Notes under the pieces: model-generated | Seen by the model: only the letters and a program-made list of their open reading frames with translations | Told to the model about the DNA's origin: nothing | Database searches by the model: none | Shown: one piece after another, positions 25,509-33,171 of the stretch | How the letters are laid out: each line of letters opens with the position of its first letter | How positions within the stretch are numbered: position 1 is the stretch's first letter | Program-made: the position numbers and the translations under genes | Assembly: GCA_001914195.1 (NCBI GenBank) | Contig: MKYF01000018.1 | Span: 10,075-74,074 of the forward strand | Direction: 5' to 3' | Length of the DNA: 64,000 nt | From: Streptococcus mitis | Lineage (GTDB): Bacteria > Bacillota > Bacilli > Lactobacillales > Streptococcaceae

Positions 25509-26984
25509 ATGGATGCAATCTTTGGCCTAATCAAAGAATTTTTCACGCCTATCTTAGATATGGGTGGACCTGTCATCATGTTGATCATTTTGACAATATT
25601 GGCTCTACTTTTTGGAGTGAAATTCTCCAAAGCGCTTGAAGGTGGTATCAAACTTGCCATCGCTCTTACAGGTATCGGTGCTATCATCGGTATGCTAAAC
25701 ACTGCTTTCTCAGCGTCGCTAGCAAAATTTGTTGAAAACACTGGTATCCAATTGAGTATCACTGACGTTGGTTGGGCACCACTTGCAACAATTACTTGGG
25801 GATCTGCTTGGACACTTTACTTCTTGCTCATTATGTTGATTGTCAACATAGTGATGCTAGCCATGAAGAAAACTGATACACTTGACGTTGATATCTTTGA
25901 TATCTGGCACTTGTCTATCACAGGTCTTTTGATTAAATGGTATGCAGACAACAATGGTGTGAGCCAAGGGGTTTCACTCTTGATTGCTACAGCAGCTATC
26001 GTCCTTGTTGGTGTGTTGAAAATTATCAACTCTGACTTGATGAAACCTACATTTGATGACCTTCTTAACGCACCAAGTTCATCACCAATGACATCAACTC
26101 ACATGAACTACATGATGAACCCAGTTATTATGGTTTTGGATAAGATTTTTGAAAAATTCTTCCCAGGACTTGATAAATATGACTTTGATGCTGCTAAATT
26201 GAACAAGAAAATCGGTTTCTGGGGTTCTAAATTCTTCATCGGTTTCATTCTTGGTATTGTTATCGGTATTATGGGAACTCCACATCCAATTGCAGGGGTT
26301 GCAGATGCAGATAAATGGCGTCTTGTTATCAGAGGATGGTTGTCTCTTGGTTTGACTGCCGGTGTTTCTTTGGAACTCTTCTCACTTATCGGTTCTTGGT
26401 TCATCGCAGCAGTAGAACCACTTTCACAAGGTATTACAAACGTTGCTACTAAACGTCTTCAAGGACGTAAATTCAACATCGGTCTTGACTGGCCATTCAT
26501 CGCTGGTCGTGCTGAAATTTGGGCTTGTGCTAACGTACTTGCACCAATCATGTTGGTTGAAGCAGTACTTCTTTCAAAAGTCGGAAATGGTATCTTGCCA
26601 CTTGCAGGTATCATCGCTATGGGTGTTACTCCAGCTCTCTTGGTTGTAACTCGTGGTAAATTGCTCCGTATGATCATCTTCGGAACACTCTTGTTGCCAC
26701 TCTTCCTTCTTTCAGGTACACTTATCGCACCATTTGCAACAGAACTTGCTAAAGGTGTAGGTGCCTTCCCAGCAGGTGTGAGCGAAACTCAATTAATTAC
26801 TCACTCAACTCTTGAAGGACCAATCGAAAAACTTCTTGGTTGGACAATTGGTAACACTACAACAGGTGATATCAAAGCAATCCTTGGTGCTGTAGTCTTC
26901 CTTGTATTCTATATCGGTATCTTTGCTTGGTACAGAAAACAAATGATCAAACGTAACGAAGAGTACGCAGCAAAAGCAAAATAA
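25509..26984 (+). CDS. gatC: PTS EIIC, galactitol family permease
   Basis: The protein is 491 residues with about ten to twelve hydrophobic segments and the family stretch MNPVIMVLDKIFEKFFPGLDKYDFDAAKLN. EIIC forms the sugar channel; phosphorylated galactose would leave as galactose 6-phosphate, the substrate of LacAB downstream. GGGAGG lies at 25496-25501. It ends just before a BOX repeat that separates it from lacX, so lacX may be expressed at a lower level. Confidence 0.9.
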   Translation: MDAIFGLIKEFFTPILDMGGPVIMLIILTILALLFGVKFSKALEGGIKLAIALTGIGAIIGMLNTAFSASLAKFVENTGIQLSITDVGWAPLATITWGSAWTLYFLLIMLIVNIVMLAMKKTDTLDVDIFDIWHLSITGLLIKWYADNNGVSQGVSLLIATAAIVLVGVLKIINSDLMKPTFDDLLNAPSSSPMTSTHMNYMMNPVIMVLDKIFEKFFPGLDKYDFDAAKLNKKIGFWGSKFFIGFILGIVIGIMGTPHPIAGVADADKWRLVIRGWLSLGLTAGVSLELFSLIGSWFIAAVEPLSQGITNVATKRLQGRKFNIGLDWPFIAGRAEIWACANVLAPIMLVEAVLLSKVGNGILPLAGIIAMGVTPALLVVTRGKLLRMIIFGTLLLPLFLLSGTLIAPFATELAKGVGAFPAGVSETQLITHSTLEGPIEKLLGWTIGNTTTGDIKAILGAVVFLVFYIGIFAWYRKQMIKRNEEYAAKAK

Positions 26985-27003
26985 TGCGCTCCTATAAAAT
27001 GTA

Positions 27004-27115
27004 AGCTCAATGAAAATCAAAGAGCAAACTAGGAAGCTAGCCGCAGGCTGTACTAAAGTACGGCAAGGTGACGCTGACGAAGTTTGAATTGGATTTTCGC
27101 AGAGTGTAAATTGTT
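27004..27115 (-). repeat. BOX element (A-C type, no B module)
   Basis: Reading rightward it runs CTCAATGAAAATCAAAGAGC ... GCCGCAGGCTGTA ... TACGGCAAGGTGACGCTGACG, the last part nearly identical to the BOXA1R primer core. This orientation is opposite to the two copies at 47828 and 51772. BOX elements are non-coding mosaic repeats of mitis-group streptococci and can fold when transcribed; here one lies inside the gatC-lacX interval. Confidence 0.9.
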
Positions 27116-27188
27116 GAAACTAGGTTGTCATACCTTTTAGGAGTGACAGCCTAGTTTTTTATAAACTGTCAAGAAATCGGAGAAAATA

Positions 27189-28085
27189 ATGGTAATTGAA
27201 TTAAAATCAGAACAATTAAGAGTTCAATTTAACAGTTTTGGTGGGGCTCTTTCTTCTATAAAAGATGCTGAGGGACTTGAGTATTTGTGGCAAGGGGATG
27301 CCACTTATTGGAGTGGACAAGCTCCTGTTCTCTTCCCCATCTGTGGTTCATTGAGAGAGGATACAGCACTCTATATAGATGAGAAGGGACAAGAAAGCCA
27401 AGGAAAGATTCCTCGTCATGGTTTGGTTCGTAAGAAAGAATTTGAATTAGTTGAACAGACAGACAAGAGTGTAACTTTTGCAATTGAAGACGATGAGAAT
27501 AGCTATCAAAACTACCCTTATCATTTCCGCCTAGAAATCACTTATATCCTTACTGGTAAGACAGTACGGACTCAATACAAGATTTTCAATAAAGAAGCTA
27601 GCAAGGTCATGCCTTACTTTATTGGTGGACATCCAGGCTTTAATTGTCCTCTACTGGATGATGAAGTCTATGAAGACTACTATTTAGAGTTTGAGAAAGA
27701 AGAGACTTGCTCTGTTCCACGTCCTTTCCCAGCAACAGGTATGTTGGATTTCCAAGATAGAAGTCCATGGCTAGAGGGGCAAAAAGAAGTAGACCTCAGC
27801 TATGATCTTTTCAGTACAGATGCAGTTACTTTGGATGAATTACAATCTAGAACAATTGCCCTTCGTTCTCGTAAACATGATAAAGGGTTGAAAGTGCACT
27901 TTGCAGAGTTCTCAAATCTCATTATCTGGTCAACTTTGAATAAAGGTCCTTTCATTGCTTTTGAACCATGGTCTGGCTTGTCAACATCTCTTGAAGAAGG
28001 AGATCATCTAGAAGATAAGAAGAATGTTCGTCTCCTAGAACCTGGTCAAGTGGATCAAATTGGTTTTGATATCGAAATCTTTTAG
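27189..28085 (+). CDS. lacX: aldose 1-epimerase family protein LacX
   Basis: The protein is 298 residues of the galactose-mutarotase fold: NSFGGALSSIKDAEGLEYLW, then the GGHPGFNCPL segment with a conserved His and the FEPWSG motif near the end. It belongs to the LacX/YihR-like group found in lactococcal and streptococcal lac operons. It likely interconverts anomers of galactose or a phosphorylated hexose before the tagatose pathway; direct activity for LacX is not well established. Confidence 0.82.
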   Translation: MVIELKSEQLRVQFNSFGGALSSIKDAEGLEYLWQGDATYWSGQAPVLFPICGSLREDTALYIDEKGQESQGKIPRHGLVRKKEFELVEQTDKSVTFAIEDDENSYQNYPYHFRLEITYILTGKTVRTQYKIFNKEASKVMPYFIGGHPGFNCPLLDDEVYEDYYLEFEKEETCSVPRPFPATGMLDFQDRSPWLEGQKEVDLSYDLFSTDAVTLDELQSRTIALRSRKHDKGLKVHFAEFSNLIIWSTLNKGPFIAFEPWSGLSTSLEEGDHLEDKKNVRLLEPGQVDQIGFDIEIF

Positions 28086-28115
28086 ATAAAAAACCTCAAA
28101 AACAAACATTAACTG

Positions 28116-28144
28116 TTGACTTTTTCGGTAAATAGGAGTATATT
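28116..28144 (+). promoter_or_regulatory. lacABCD promoter
   Basis: TTGACT at 28116-28121 and TATATT at 28139-28144, 17-bp spacer. A leader of roughly 220 nt follows before lacA. Confidence 0.75.
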
Positions 28145-28180
28145 ATGTTTGTAAGCAACAAATGATGTTTGTAACAAACA
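28145..28180. promoter_or_regulatory. tandem LacR operator candidates
   Basis: TGTTTGTAACAAACA at 28166-28180 is a perfect 15-bp palindrome. A degenerate copy, TGTTTGTAAGCAACAAA, begins at 28146. Both lie immediately downstream of the -10 box, where a repressor would block the start of transcription. Confidence 0.65.
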
Positions 28181-28224
28181 AATAATCGCTTGTTATATTT
28201 TCTTTCGTGGAGAAGGATTATTTC

Positions 28225-28242
28225 TAGGAAACTGGTTTCCTA
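28225..28242. repeat. perfect palindrome in the lacABCD leader
   Basis: TAGGAAAC-TG-GTTTCCTA, an 8-bp arm hairpin about 75 nt into the transcript, without a T-run. Confidence 0.6.
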
Positions 28243-28370
28243 AACTTGAATAAGGTGTCATTCATCTCATTCAATCCAATTTGTCAATAAACTGCTAGAA
28301 AGCTTTTGTAGGTAAACTGCTAACTATAAAAGGTTTTACTAGCCTAGAAAAATAAAAAGGAGTATACAAT

Positions 28371-28796
28371 ATGTCTATTGTTATCGGTGCAGATGCTGCA
28401 GGTTTGAGATTGAAAGAAGTTGTGAAAGACTTCTTGGAAAAAGAAAACTTCCACGTTGTGGATGTTACAGCTGAAGGTCAAGACTTTGTTGATGTGACTC
28501 TTGCTGTCGCTGCAGAAGTAAACAAAGAAGAGCAAAATCTTGGTATTGTGATTGATGCTTATGGAGCTGGTCCTTTCATGGTAGCAACTAAAATTAAAGG
28601 AATGGTTGCTGCAGAAGTATCTGACGAACGTTCAGCTTATATGACTCGTGGCCACAACAACTCACGTATGATCACTATGGGTGCACAACTTGTTGGTGAT
28701 GAATTGGCTAAAAACATCGCTAAAGGATTTGTTAACGGAAAATACGATGGTGGACGTCACCAAATTCGTGTCGACATGTTGAACAAAATGTGCTAA
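28371..28796 (+). CDS. lacA: galactose-6-phosphate isomerase subunit LacA
   Basis: With LacB isomerises galactose 6-phosphate to tagatose 6-phosphate. The protein is 141 residues of the RpiB/LacAB family. As usual for LacA it lacks the catalytic Cys loop; VIDAYGAGPFMVATKIKGM stands there instead. It ends GRHQIRVDMLNKMC. It is the first gene after the LacR-controlled promoter; lacB follows 30 bp later. A second lacA copy lies at 31919-32347. Confidence 0.96.
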   Translation: MSIVIGADAAGLRLKEVVKDFLEKENFHVVDVTAEGQDFVDVTLAVAAEVNKEEQNLGIVIDAYGAGPFMVATKIKGMVAAEVSDERSAYMTRGHNNSRMITMGAQLVGDELAKNIAKGFVNGKYDGGRHQIRVDMLNKMC

Positions 28797-28826
28797 TTAG
28801 ATTACAGTAAGAAAGGTAAGTTAAAA

Positions 28827-29342
28827 ATGAGAATTGCAATTGGATGTGACCACATCGTAACAGATGAAAAAATGGCGGTTTCAGAATTTTTGAAATCAAA
28901 AGGATATGAAGTCATTGACTTTGGTACATATGACCACACACGTACTCACTACCCAATCTTTGGTAAAAAAGTTGGTGAAGCTGTAACTAGCGGTCAAGCT
29001 GATCTTGGAGTATGTATCTGTGGTACTGGTGTTGGTATCAACAACGCTGTAAATAAAGTTCCTGGTGTTCGTTCTGCCTTGGTTCGTGATATGACAACAG
29101 CCCTTTATGCTAAAGAACAATTGAACGCCAACGTTATCGGTTTTGGTGGTAAAATTACTGGTGAATTGCTTATGTGTGATATCATCGAAGCTTTCATCCA
29201 TGCTGAATACAAACCATCTGAAGAAAACAAAAAATTGATTGCGAAAATTGAACACGTTGAAAGTCACAATGATCGACAAACAGACGCAAACTTCTTCACT
29301 GAATTCCTTGAAAAATGGGATCGCGGAGAATACCACGACTAA
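28827..29342 (+). CDS. lacB: galactose-6-phosphate isomerase subunit LacB
   Basis: The protein is 171 residues. GCDHIVTDEK and the catalytic loop CICGTGVGINNAVNKVPGVR, with the active Cys, are typical of the RpiB fold; the C-terminus KWDRGEYHD is the LacB signature. It pairs with LacA and is followed 10 bp later by lacC. Confidence 0.97.
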   Translation: MRIAIGCDHIVTDEKMAVSEFLKSKGYEVIDFGTYDHTRTHYPIFGKKVGEAVTSGQADLGVCICGTGVGINNAVNKVPGVRSALVRDMTTALYAKEQLNANVIGFGGKITGELLMCDIIEAFIHAEYKPSEENKKLIAKIEHVESHNDRQTDANFFTEFLEKWDRGEYHD

Positions 29343-29352
29343 GAGGTAACCT

Positions 29353-30282
29353 ATGATTTTAACAGTCACAATGAACCCATCCATCGATATTTCCTATCCC
29401 TTGGATGAGTTGAAGATTGATACTGTCAATCGTGTGGTGGATGTAACCAAAACTGCTGGTGGTAAAGGACTAAACGTTACTCGAGTACTTTCAGAATTTG
29501 GTGATTCTGTTCTTGCTACTGGTTTAGTTGGTGGCAAACTTGGTGAGTTTTTAGTTGCAAATATCGATGATAATGTTAAGAAAGATTTTTTCTCAATTCA
29601 GGGAGAAACTCGGAATTGTATTGCTATTCTCCACGGTGACAATCAAACAGAAGTTCTTGAAAAAGGTCCTGAAGTATTGGAACAGGAAGGTCAAGACTTT
29701 TTGGAACATTTCAAAAAACTCTTAGAGTCAGTTGAAGTAGTAGCCATCTCAGGTAGTCTGCCGGCTGGCCTTCCAGTTGATTACTATGCGAGCTTGGTAG
29801 AACTTGCTAATCAAGCTGGCAAGCCTCTAGTCTTGGACTGCTCTGGTGCGGCTCTTCAGGCGGTTCTTGAATCACCACATAAACCAACAGTCATCAAACC
29901 AAATAATGAGGAATTGTCCCAGCTTCTAGGAAGAGAAGTTTCTGAGGATTTGGATGAATTAAAAGAAGTCCTTCAAGAACCTTTGTTTGCAGGTATTGAA
30001 TGGATTATCGTTTCACTCGGTGCCAACGGTGCTTTTGCCAAACATGGTGACACTTTCTACAAGGTAGATATTCCTAGAATTCAGGTAGTAAATCCTGTTG
30101 GCTCTGGAGATTCTACTGTAGCAGGAATTTCTTCAGGACTTCTTCACAAAGAATCGGATGCAGAATTACTCATCAAGGCAAATGTCCTTGGTATGCTCAA
30201 TGCTCAAGAAAAAATGACTGGCCATGTCAACATGGCTAACTATCAAGCTCTATATGATCAATTAATAGTAAAAGAGGTATAA
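29353..30282 (+). CDS. lacC: tagatose-6-phosphate kinase
   Basis: Makes tagatose 1,6-bisphosphate from tagatose 6-phosphate and ATP. The protein is 309 residues of the PfkB family: N-terminal TMNPSIDISYPLD, GGKGLNVTRVL, and the catalytic NPVGSGDSTVAG. The lacD ATG follows by one base after its TAA, so the two are coupled. Confidence 0.97.
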   Translation: MILTVTMNPSIDISYPLDELKIDTVNRVVDVTKTAGGKGLNVTRVLSEFGDSVLATGLVGGKLGEFLVANIDDNVKKDFFSIQGETRNCIAILHGDNQTEVLEKGPEVLEQEGQDFLEHFKKLLESVEVVAISGSLPAGLPVDYYASLVELANQAGKPLVLDCSGAALQAVLESPHKPTVIKPNNEELSQLLGREVSEDLDELKEVLQEPLFAGIEWIIVSLGANGAFAKHGDTFYKVDIPRIQVVNPVGSGDSTVAGISSGLLHKESDAELLIKANVLGMLNAQEKMTGHVNMANYQALYDQLIVKEV

Positions 30283-30283
30283 A

Positions 30284-31264
30284 ATGGCTTTAACAGAACA
30301 AAAACGTGCACGCTTAGAAAAACTTTCTGATGAAAATGGAATCATCTCAGCTCTTGCTTTTGACCAACGTGGTGCTTTGAAACGCCTCATGGCTCAACAC
30401 CAAACAGAAGAACCAACTGTGGCTCAAATGGAAGAACTGAAAGTCTTGGTTGCAGATGAATTGACTAAATACGCTTCATCTATGCTTCTTGACCCTGAGT
30501 ATGGACTTCCAGCAACTAAAGCTCTTGATAAAAAAGCTGGTCTCCTCCTTGCTTATGAAAAAACAGGTTATGACACAACAAGCACAAAACGCTTGCCAGA
30601 CTGCTTGGATGTTTGGTCTGCAAAACGTATTAAAGAAGAAGGTGCAGATGCAGTTAAATTCTTGCTTTACTATGATGTAGATAGCTCAGACGAACTCAAC
30701 CAAGAAAAACAAGCTTACATCGAACGTATCGGTTCTGAATGTGTGGCTGAAGATATCCCATTCTTCCTTGAAATTCTTGCTTACGATGAAAAAATTGCTG
30801 ACGCAGGTTCTGTAGAATACGCGAAAGTAAAACCACACAAAGTTATCGGTGCTATGAAAGTCTTCTCAGACCCACGCTTTAACATTGATGTCTTGAAAGT
30901 AGAAGTTCCTGTTAACATTAAATATGTTGAAGGCTTCGCTGAAGGTGAAGTAGTTTATACACGTGAAGAAGCAGCAGTCTTCTTCAAAGCTCAAGATGAA
31001 GCAACTAACTTGCCATACATTTACTTGAGTGCTGGTGTATCAGCTAAACTTTTCCAAGATACTCTTGTATTTGCTCATGAATCAGGTGCAAACTTTAACG
31101 GAGTTCTTTGTGGCCGTGCAACATGGGCTGGATCAGTTGAAGCTTACATCAAAGATGGTGAAGCAGCAGCTCGTGAATGGCTTCGCACAACTGGATTTGA
31201 AAACATTGACGAACTCAACAAAGTTCTTCAAACAACAGCGACTTCATGGAAAGAACGCGTGTAG
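30284..31264 (+). CDS. lacD: tagatose 1,6-bisphosphate aldolase
   Basis: Class I Schiff-base aldolase splitting tagatose 1,6-bisphosphate into dihydroxyacetone phosphate and glyceraldehyde 3-phosphate. The protein is 326 residues. The FDQRGAL motif is near the start and the VLKVEVPVN strand carries the Schiff-base Lys. Its last 188 bases (31077-31264) recur at 34363-34550, a sign of a recombination event downstream. A terminator follows, so lacT beyond is not read from this promoter. Confidence 0.97.
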   Translation: MALTEQKRARLEKLSDENGIISALAFDQRGALKRLMAQHQTEEPTVAQMEELKVLVADELTKYASSMLLDPEYGLPATKALDKKAGLLLAYEKTGYDTTSTKRLPDCLDVWSAKRIKEEGADAVKFLLYYDVDSSDELNQEKQAYIERIGSECVAEDIPFFLEILAYDEKIADAGSVEYAKVKPHKVIGAMKVFSDPRFNIDVLKVEVPVNIKYVEGFAEGEVVYTREEAAVFFKAQDEATNLPYIYLSAGVSAKLFQDTLVFAHESGANFNGVLCGRATWAGSVEAYIKDGEAAAREWLRTTGFENIDELNKVLQTTATSWKERV

Positions 31265-31288
31265 CACTCAAATTGCGAAAAAAACTTC

Positions 31289-31321
31289 AGTCTAGGGATA
31301 GAAATATCTCTAGACTTTTTT
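31289..31321 (+). terminator. rho-independent terminator of lacABCD
   Basis: AGTCTAGGGATA-GAAA-TATCTCTAGACT forms a 12-bp stem with one G-T pair and a GNRA loop, then TTTTT. Confidence 0.95.
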
Positions 31322-31333
31322 TGATGTCAAAAT

Positions 31334-31360
31334 AACCTTGAGTTAGCTATTCTCAAGGTT
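31334..31360 (-). terminator. terminator of the lacA2-lacB2 transcript
   Basis: AACCTTGAG / CTCAAGGTT 9-bp stem; in the leftward direction it is followed by ATTTTG, a weak T-run. It faces the lacD terminator in a convergent arrangement. Confidence 0.7.
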
Positions 31361-31388
31361 AGAAAAAATATAGAAGTTGGAATACAAG

Positions 31389-31907
31389 TTAATCGTGATA
31401 TTCCCCACGATCCCACTTGGCATTCTCTTCATCGAAGATATGATCATTGGCAGCTACATCTGGGCTCACTTCAGATAGTTTATCAATTTTCGCAATCAAT
31501 TCCTCTTTTTCAGGATTTGGTTTGTACTTGGTATTGATAAATTCATCTACGATGTTGTTAATGAAATTGATACCTAGGATTGCACCACCGAAAGCAACAA
31601 TATTAGCATTGAGATTTTCACGAGCGGAACGAGCAGTCGCAACATCTCCGACAAGTACAACTCGAGTTCCAGGAACTTTATCAGCAGATACAGCAATTCC
31701 AACACCTGTACCGCAAAGGGCAACTCCAAAGTCAGCCCGTCCATTGACGACCTCCTCTGCAATTAAGCGACCATAAATAGGATAGTGAGTACGGACGAAA
31801 TCATAAGTACCAACATCAATGATTTCATGGCCTTGTTCTTTTAGGTGTTTTGAAATCTTCATCTTCACATCTGTTACAATGTGATCACAACCGAGAGCAA
31901 TTTTCAT
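31389..31907 (-). CDS. lacB2: second galactose-6-phosphate isomerase subunit LacB
   Basis: The protein is 172 residues, RpiB/LacAB family, beginning MKIALGCDHIVTDVK, with the catalytic loop ALCGTGVGIAVSADKVPG and the C-terminal KWDRGEYHD that marks LacB. It clearly differs from LacB at 28827-29342, so it is a diverged paralog and not a recent copy. It follows lacA2 by 11 bp on the minus strand. No lacC or lacD accompanies it, so it must share the downstream enzymes of the main operon or act on another phospho-sugar. Confidence 0.9.
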   Translation of the reverse strand: MKIALGCDHIVTDVKMKISKHLKEQGHEIIDVGTYDFVRTHYPIYGRLIAEEVVNGRADFGVALCGTGVGIAVSADKVPGTRVVLVGDVATARSARENLNANIVAFGGAILGINFINNIVDEFINTKYKPNPEKEELIAKIDKLSEVSPDVAANDHIFDEENAKWDRGEYHD

Positions 31908-31918
31908 GGGAATACCTC

Positions 31919-32347
31919 CTAGCAGAGCTTGTTCAGCATATCAATGCGAACTTGGTGACGACCAGAATCATAGTTGTGCTCAAGAAAGGCTTTGACTATT
32001 TCAACTGCTAAAATATCACCTGTAATTCCAGAACCAATTGTAATGATTGGAGTAGAATTGTGTCGAATAGTCATCATGGCAGAGTGTTCATCGTAAACAG
32101 CGGCGCAGATAATACCTTTAAACTTATTAGCAGGCATAAAAGAATGTCCAAACTTGTCAAAAAGAATAGCACGAGCTTGCTTATATTTTCTAAACTCTGT
32201 AATAGCATTGATAGTAGAATCAACGAAATCCGCAGAACCTTGTGTAGAGTTGAGGTCAATTACTTCATAACCAGAATGAAGCAGATAGTGTTTGACGGTT
32301 TCTTTCAGTTGGAAACCATCTTGGTCAGTAGCTAAAATAACTTTCAT
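31919..32347 (-). CDS. lacA2: second galactose-6-phosphate isomerase subunit LacA
   Basis: The protein is 142 residues. It begins MKVILATDQDGFQLKETVKH and ends GRHQVRIDMLNKLC, like LacA, and has LFDKFGHSFMPANKFKGI at the Cys-less loop. It is strongly diverged from the LacA at 28371. It is the first gene of a two-gene leftward transcript with a near-consensus promoter and a perfect palindrome at the start site. Confidence 0.88.
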   Translation of the reverse strand: MKVILATDQDGFQLKETVKHYLLHSGYEVIDLNSTQGSADFVDSTINAITEFRKYKQARAILFDKFGHSFMPANKFKGIICAAVYDEHSAMMTIRHNSTPIITIGSGITGDILAVEIVKAFLEHNYDSGRHQVRIDMLNKLC

Positions 32348-32408
32348 AAGAACCTTCTTTCTTTAGCTATCCAAAAGCATGCAATGAAATACCATTGTTG
32401 ACGATATA

Positions 32409-32427
32409 GAAGATATATTATATCTTC
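32409..32427. promoter_or_regulatory. 19-bp perfect palindromic operator of lacA2B2
   Basis: GAAGATATATTATATCTTC has arms of nine bases around one central T. It begins at the predicted transcription start (near 32427) and covers about +1 to +19, a classic repressor position. It does not resemble the TGTTTG motif of the other lac promoters, so another regulator, perhaps the adjacent Rrf2 protein, is likely. Confidence 0.7.
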
Positions 32428-32433
32428 AAATAT

Positions 32434-32462
32434 AGTATAGTCCTTGTAAAATTATTTGTCAA
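32434..32462 (-). promoter_or_regulatory. lacA2B2 promoter
   Basis: On the minus strand TTGACA (complement of 32457-32462), 17 bp, TATACT (complement of 32434-32439). Confidence 0.88.
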
Positions 32463-32467
32463 GGATT

Positions 32468-32507
32468 TATAAAAACTAGTTGAAGAATTTTTTCTTCAGC
32501 TAGTTTT
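32468..32507 (-). terminator. terminator of the Rrf2 regulator gene
   Basis: AAAACTAG-T-TGAAGAA / TTCTTCA-G-CTAGTTTT (one wobble) followed leftward by a T-run. The stop codon of the gene lies within the stem. Confidence 0.88.
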
Positions 32508-32976
32508 GGCATTTATTGACCCAATTTCTGATATCGGTTAAATCATAGTTAATCTCAGATTGATGGGCTACCTGGCTGAGTGTAATAGAAGTCAGGGTTG
32601 CAACTAAAGTGTTTTCAATAATATCAAGAGAGCTGGTTACGACGCATCTTTTAGCTTTTTTACTTTCCTCGTTGCCTAAGAATTTTTTTAGAAGATTCTG
32701 ACTTTCAAAGATTCGATTTTTTCCTTCTATAGCTACAAATACATCGTAAAAGGTGATTTGACTGAGAGGTTTAGAAAGAGCAATGCCTCCATTTTTCCCT
32801 CTAACGGATTTAACCAATCCCTCGTTGTCTAATAGTTTTATAATTTTTTTCAAATAAGAATCTGAAACTTCTAGCCGTTCACTTAAGGAAATTGTATTGA
32901 TATACTTTCCTTCAGGGAGCTGATTTAACATGAGTAAGACATAGACTGACTGTTCCCAACCTGATGACAATCGCAT
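32500..32976 (-). CDS. Rrf2 family transcriptional regulator
   Basis: The protein is 158 residues from MRLSSGWEQ; GGAGG seven bases upstream fixes this start over a longer frame. Winged-helix N-terminus with SYLKKIIKLLDNEGLVKSVRGKNGGIALSK, typical of Rrf2. The three-Cys cluster that binds Fe-S in IscR/NsrR-type members is absent; only KRCVV and a Cys near the C-terminus remain, so iron-sulfur sensing is unlikely. It is divergent from the EamA exporter and upstream of lacA2B2 on the same strand; it may control either. Confidence 0.85.
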   Translation of the reverse strand: MRLSSGWEQSVYVLLMLNQLPEGKYINTISLSERLEVSDSYLKKIIKLLDNEGLVKSVRGKNGGIALSKPLSQITFYDVFVAIEGKNRIFESQNLLKKFLGNEESKKAKRCVVTSSLDIIENTLVATLTSITLSQVAHQSEINYDLTDIRNWVNKCQN

Positions 32977-32997
32977 GTTTGTACCTCCATATAAAAA

Positions 32998-33010
32998 GAT
33001 AATCATTATC
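32998..33010. promoter_or_regulatory. palindrome at the Rrf2 gene start site
   Basis: GATAATCATTATC is a perfect 6-1-6 palindrome inside the predicted leader. It equals the 3' part of the Fur consensus and the core ATAATnATTAT of PerR boxes. It could be a Fur/PerR-family site or the autoregulatory site of the Rrf2 protein. Confidence 0.5.
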
Positions 33011-33020
33011 CACAATTACC

Positions 33021-33049
33021 AGTATAGCCTTTTTTTGTTTTTTTCTCAA
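33021..33049 (-). promoter_or_regulatory. Rrf2 gene promoter
   Basis: Minus strand TTGAGA (complement of 33044-33049), 17 bp, TATACT (complement of 33021-33026). Confidence 0.7.
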
Positions 33050-33096
33050 TACATAGGAGTTTAAAAAAATAATCTTGGAATTTTTTGATAAATCTC

Positions 33097-33124
33097 TTGA
33101 CATTCATTTTTAAAAGAGTAGAAT
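33097..33124 (+). promoter_or_regulatory. EamA gene promoter
   Basis: TTGACA at 33097-33102 and TAGAAT at 33119-33124, 16-bp spacer. GAAAGAAGGGG lies before the ATG at 33172. Confidence 0.72.
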
Positions 33125-33171
33125 AAAAGACAAAAAATATCATCAATATCTTTTGAAAGAAGGGGAAATAA

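Noticed and set aside
27004..27115. BOX element at 27 kb as a gatC terminator or small RNA gene
   Set aside because: It has the repeat's conserved core and ends, found twice more in the window; no specific promoter or T-run.
28896..29384. 162-codon frame opposite lacB
   Set aside because: Antisense shadow of lacB with no ribosome-binding site.
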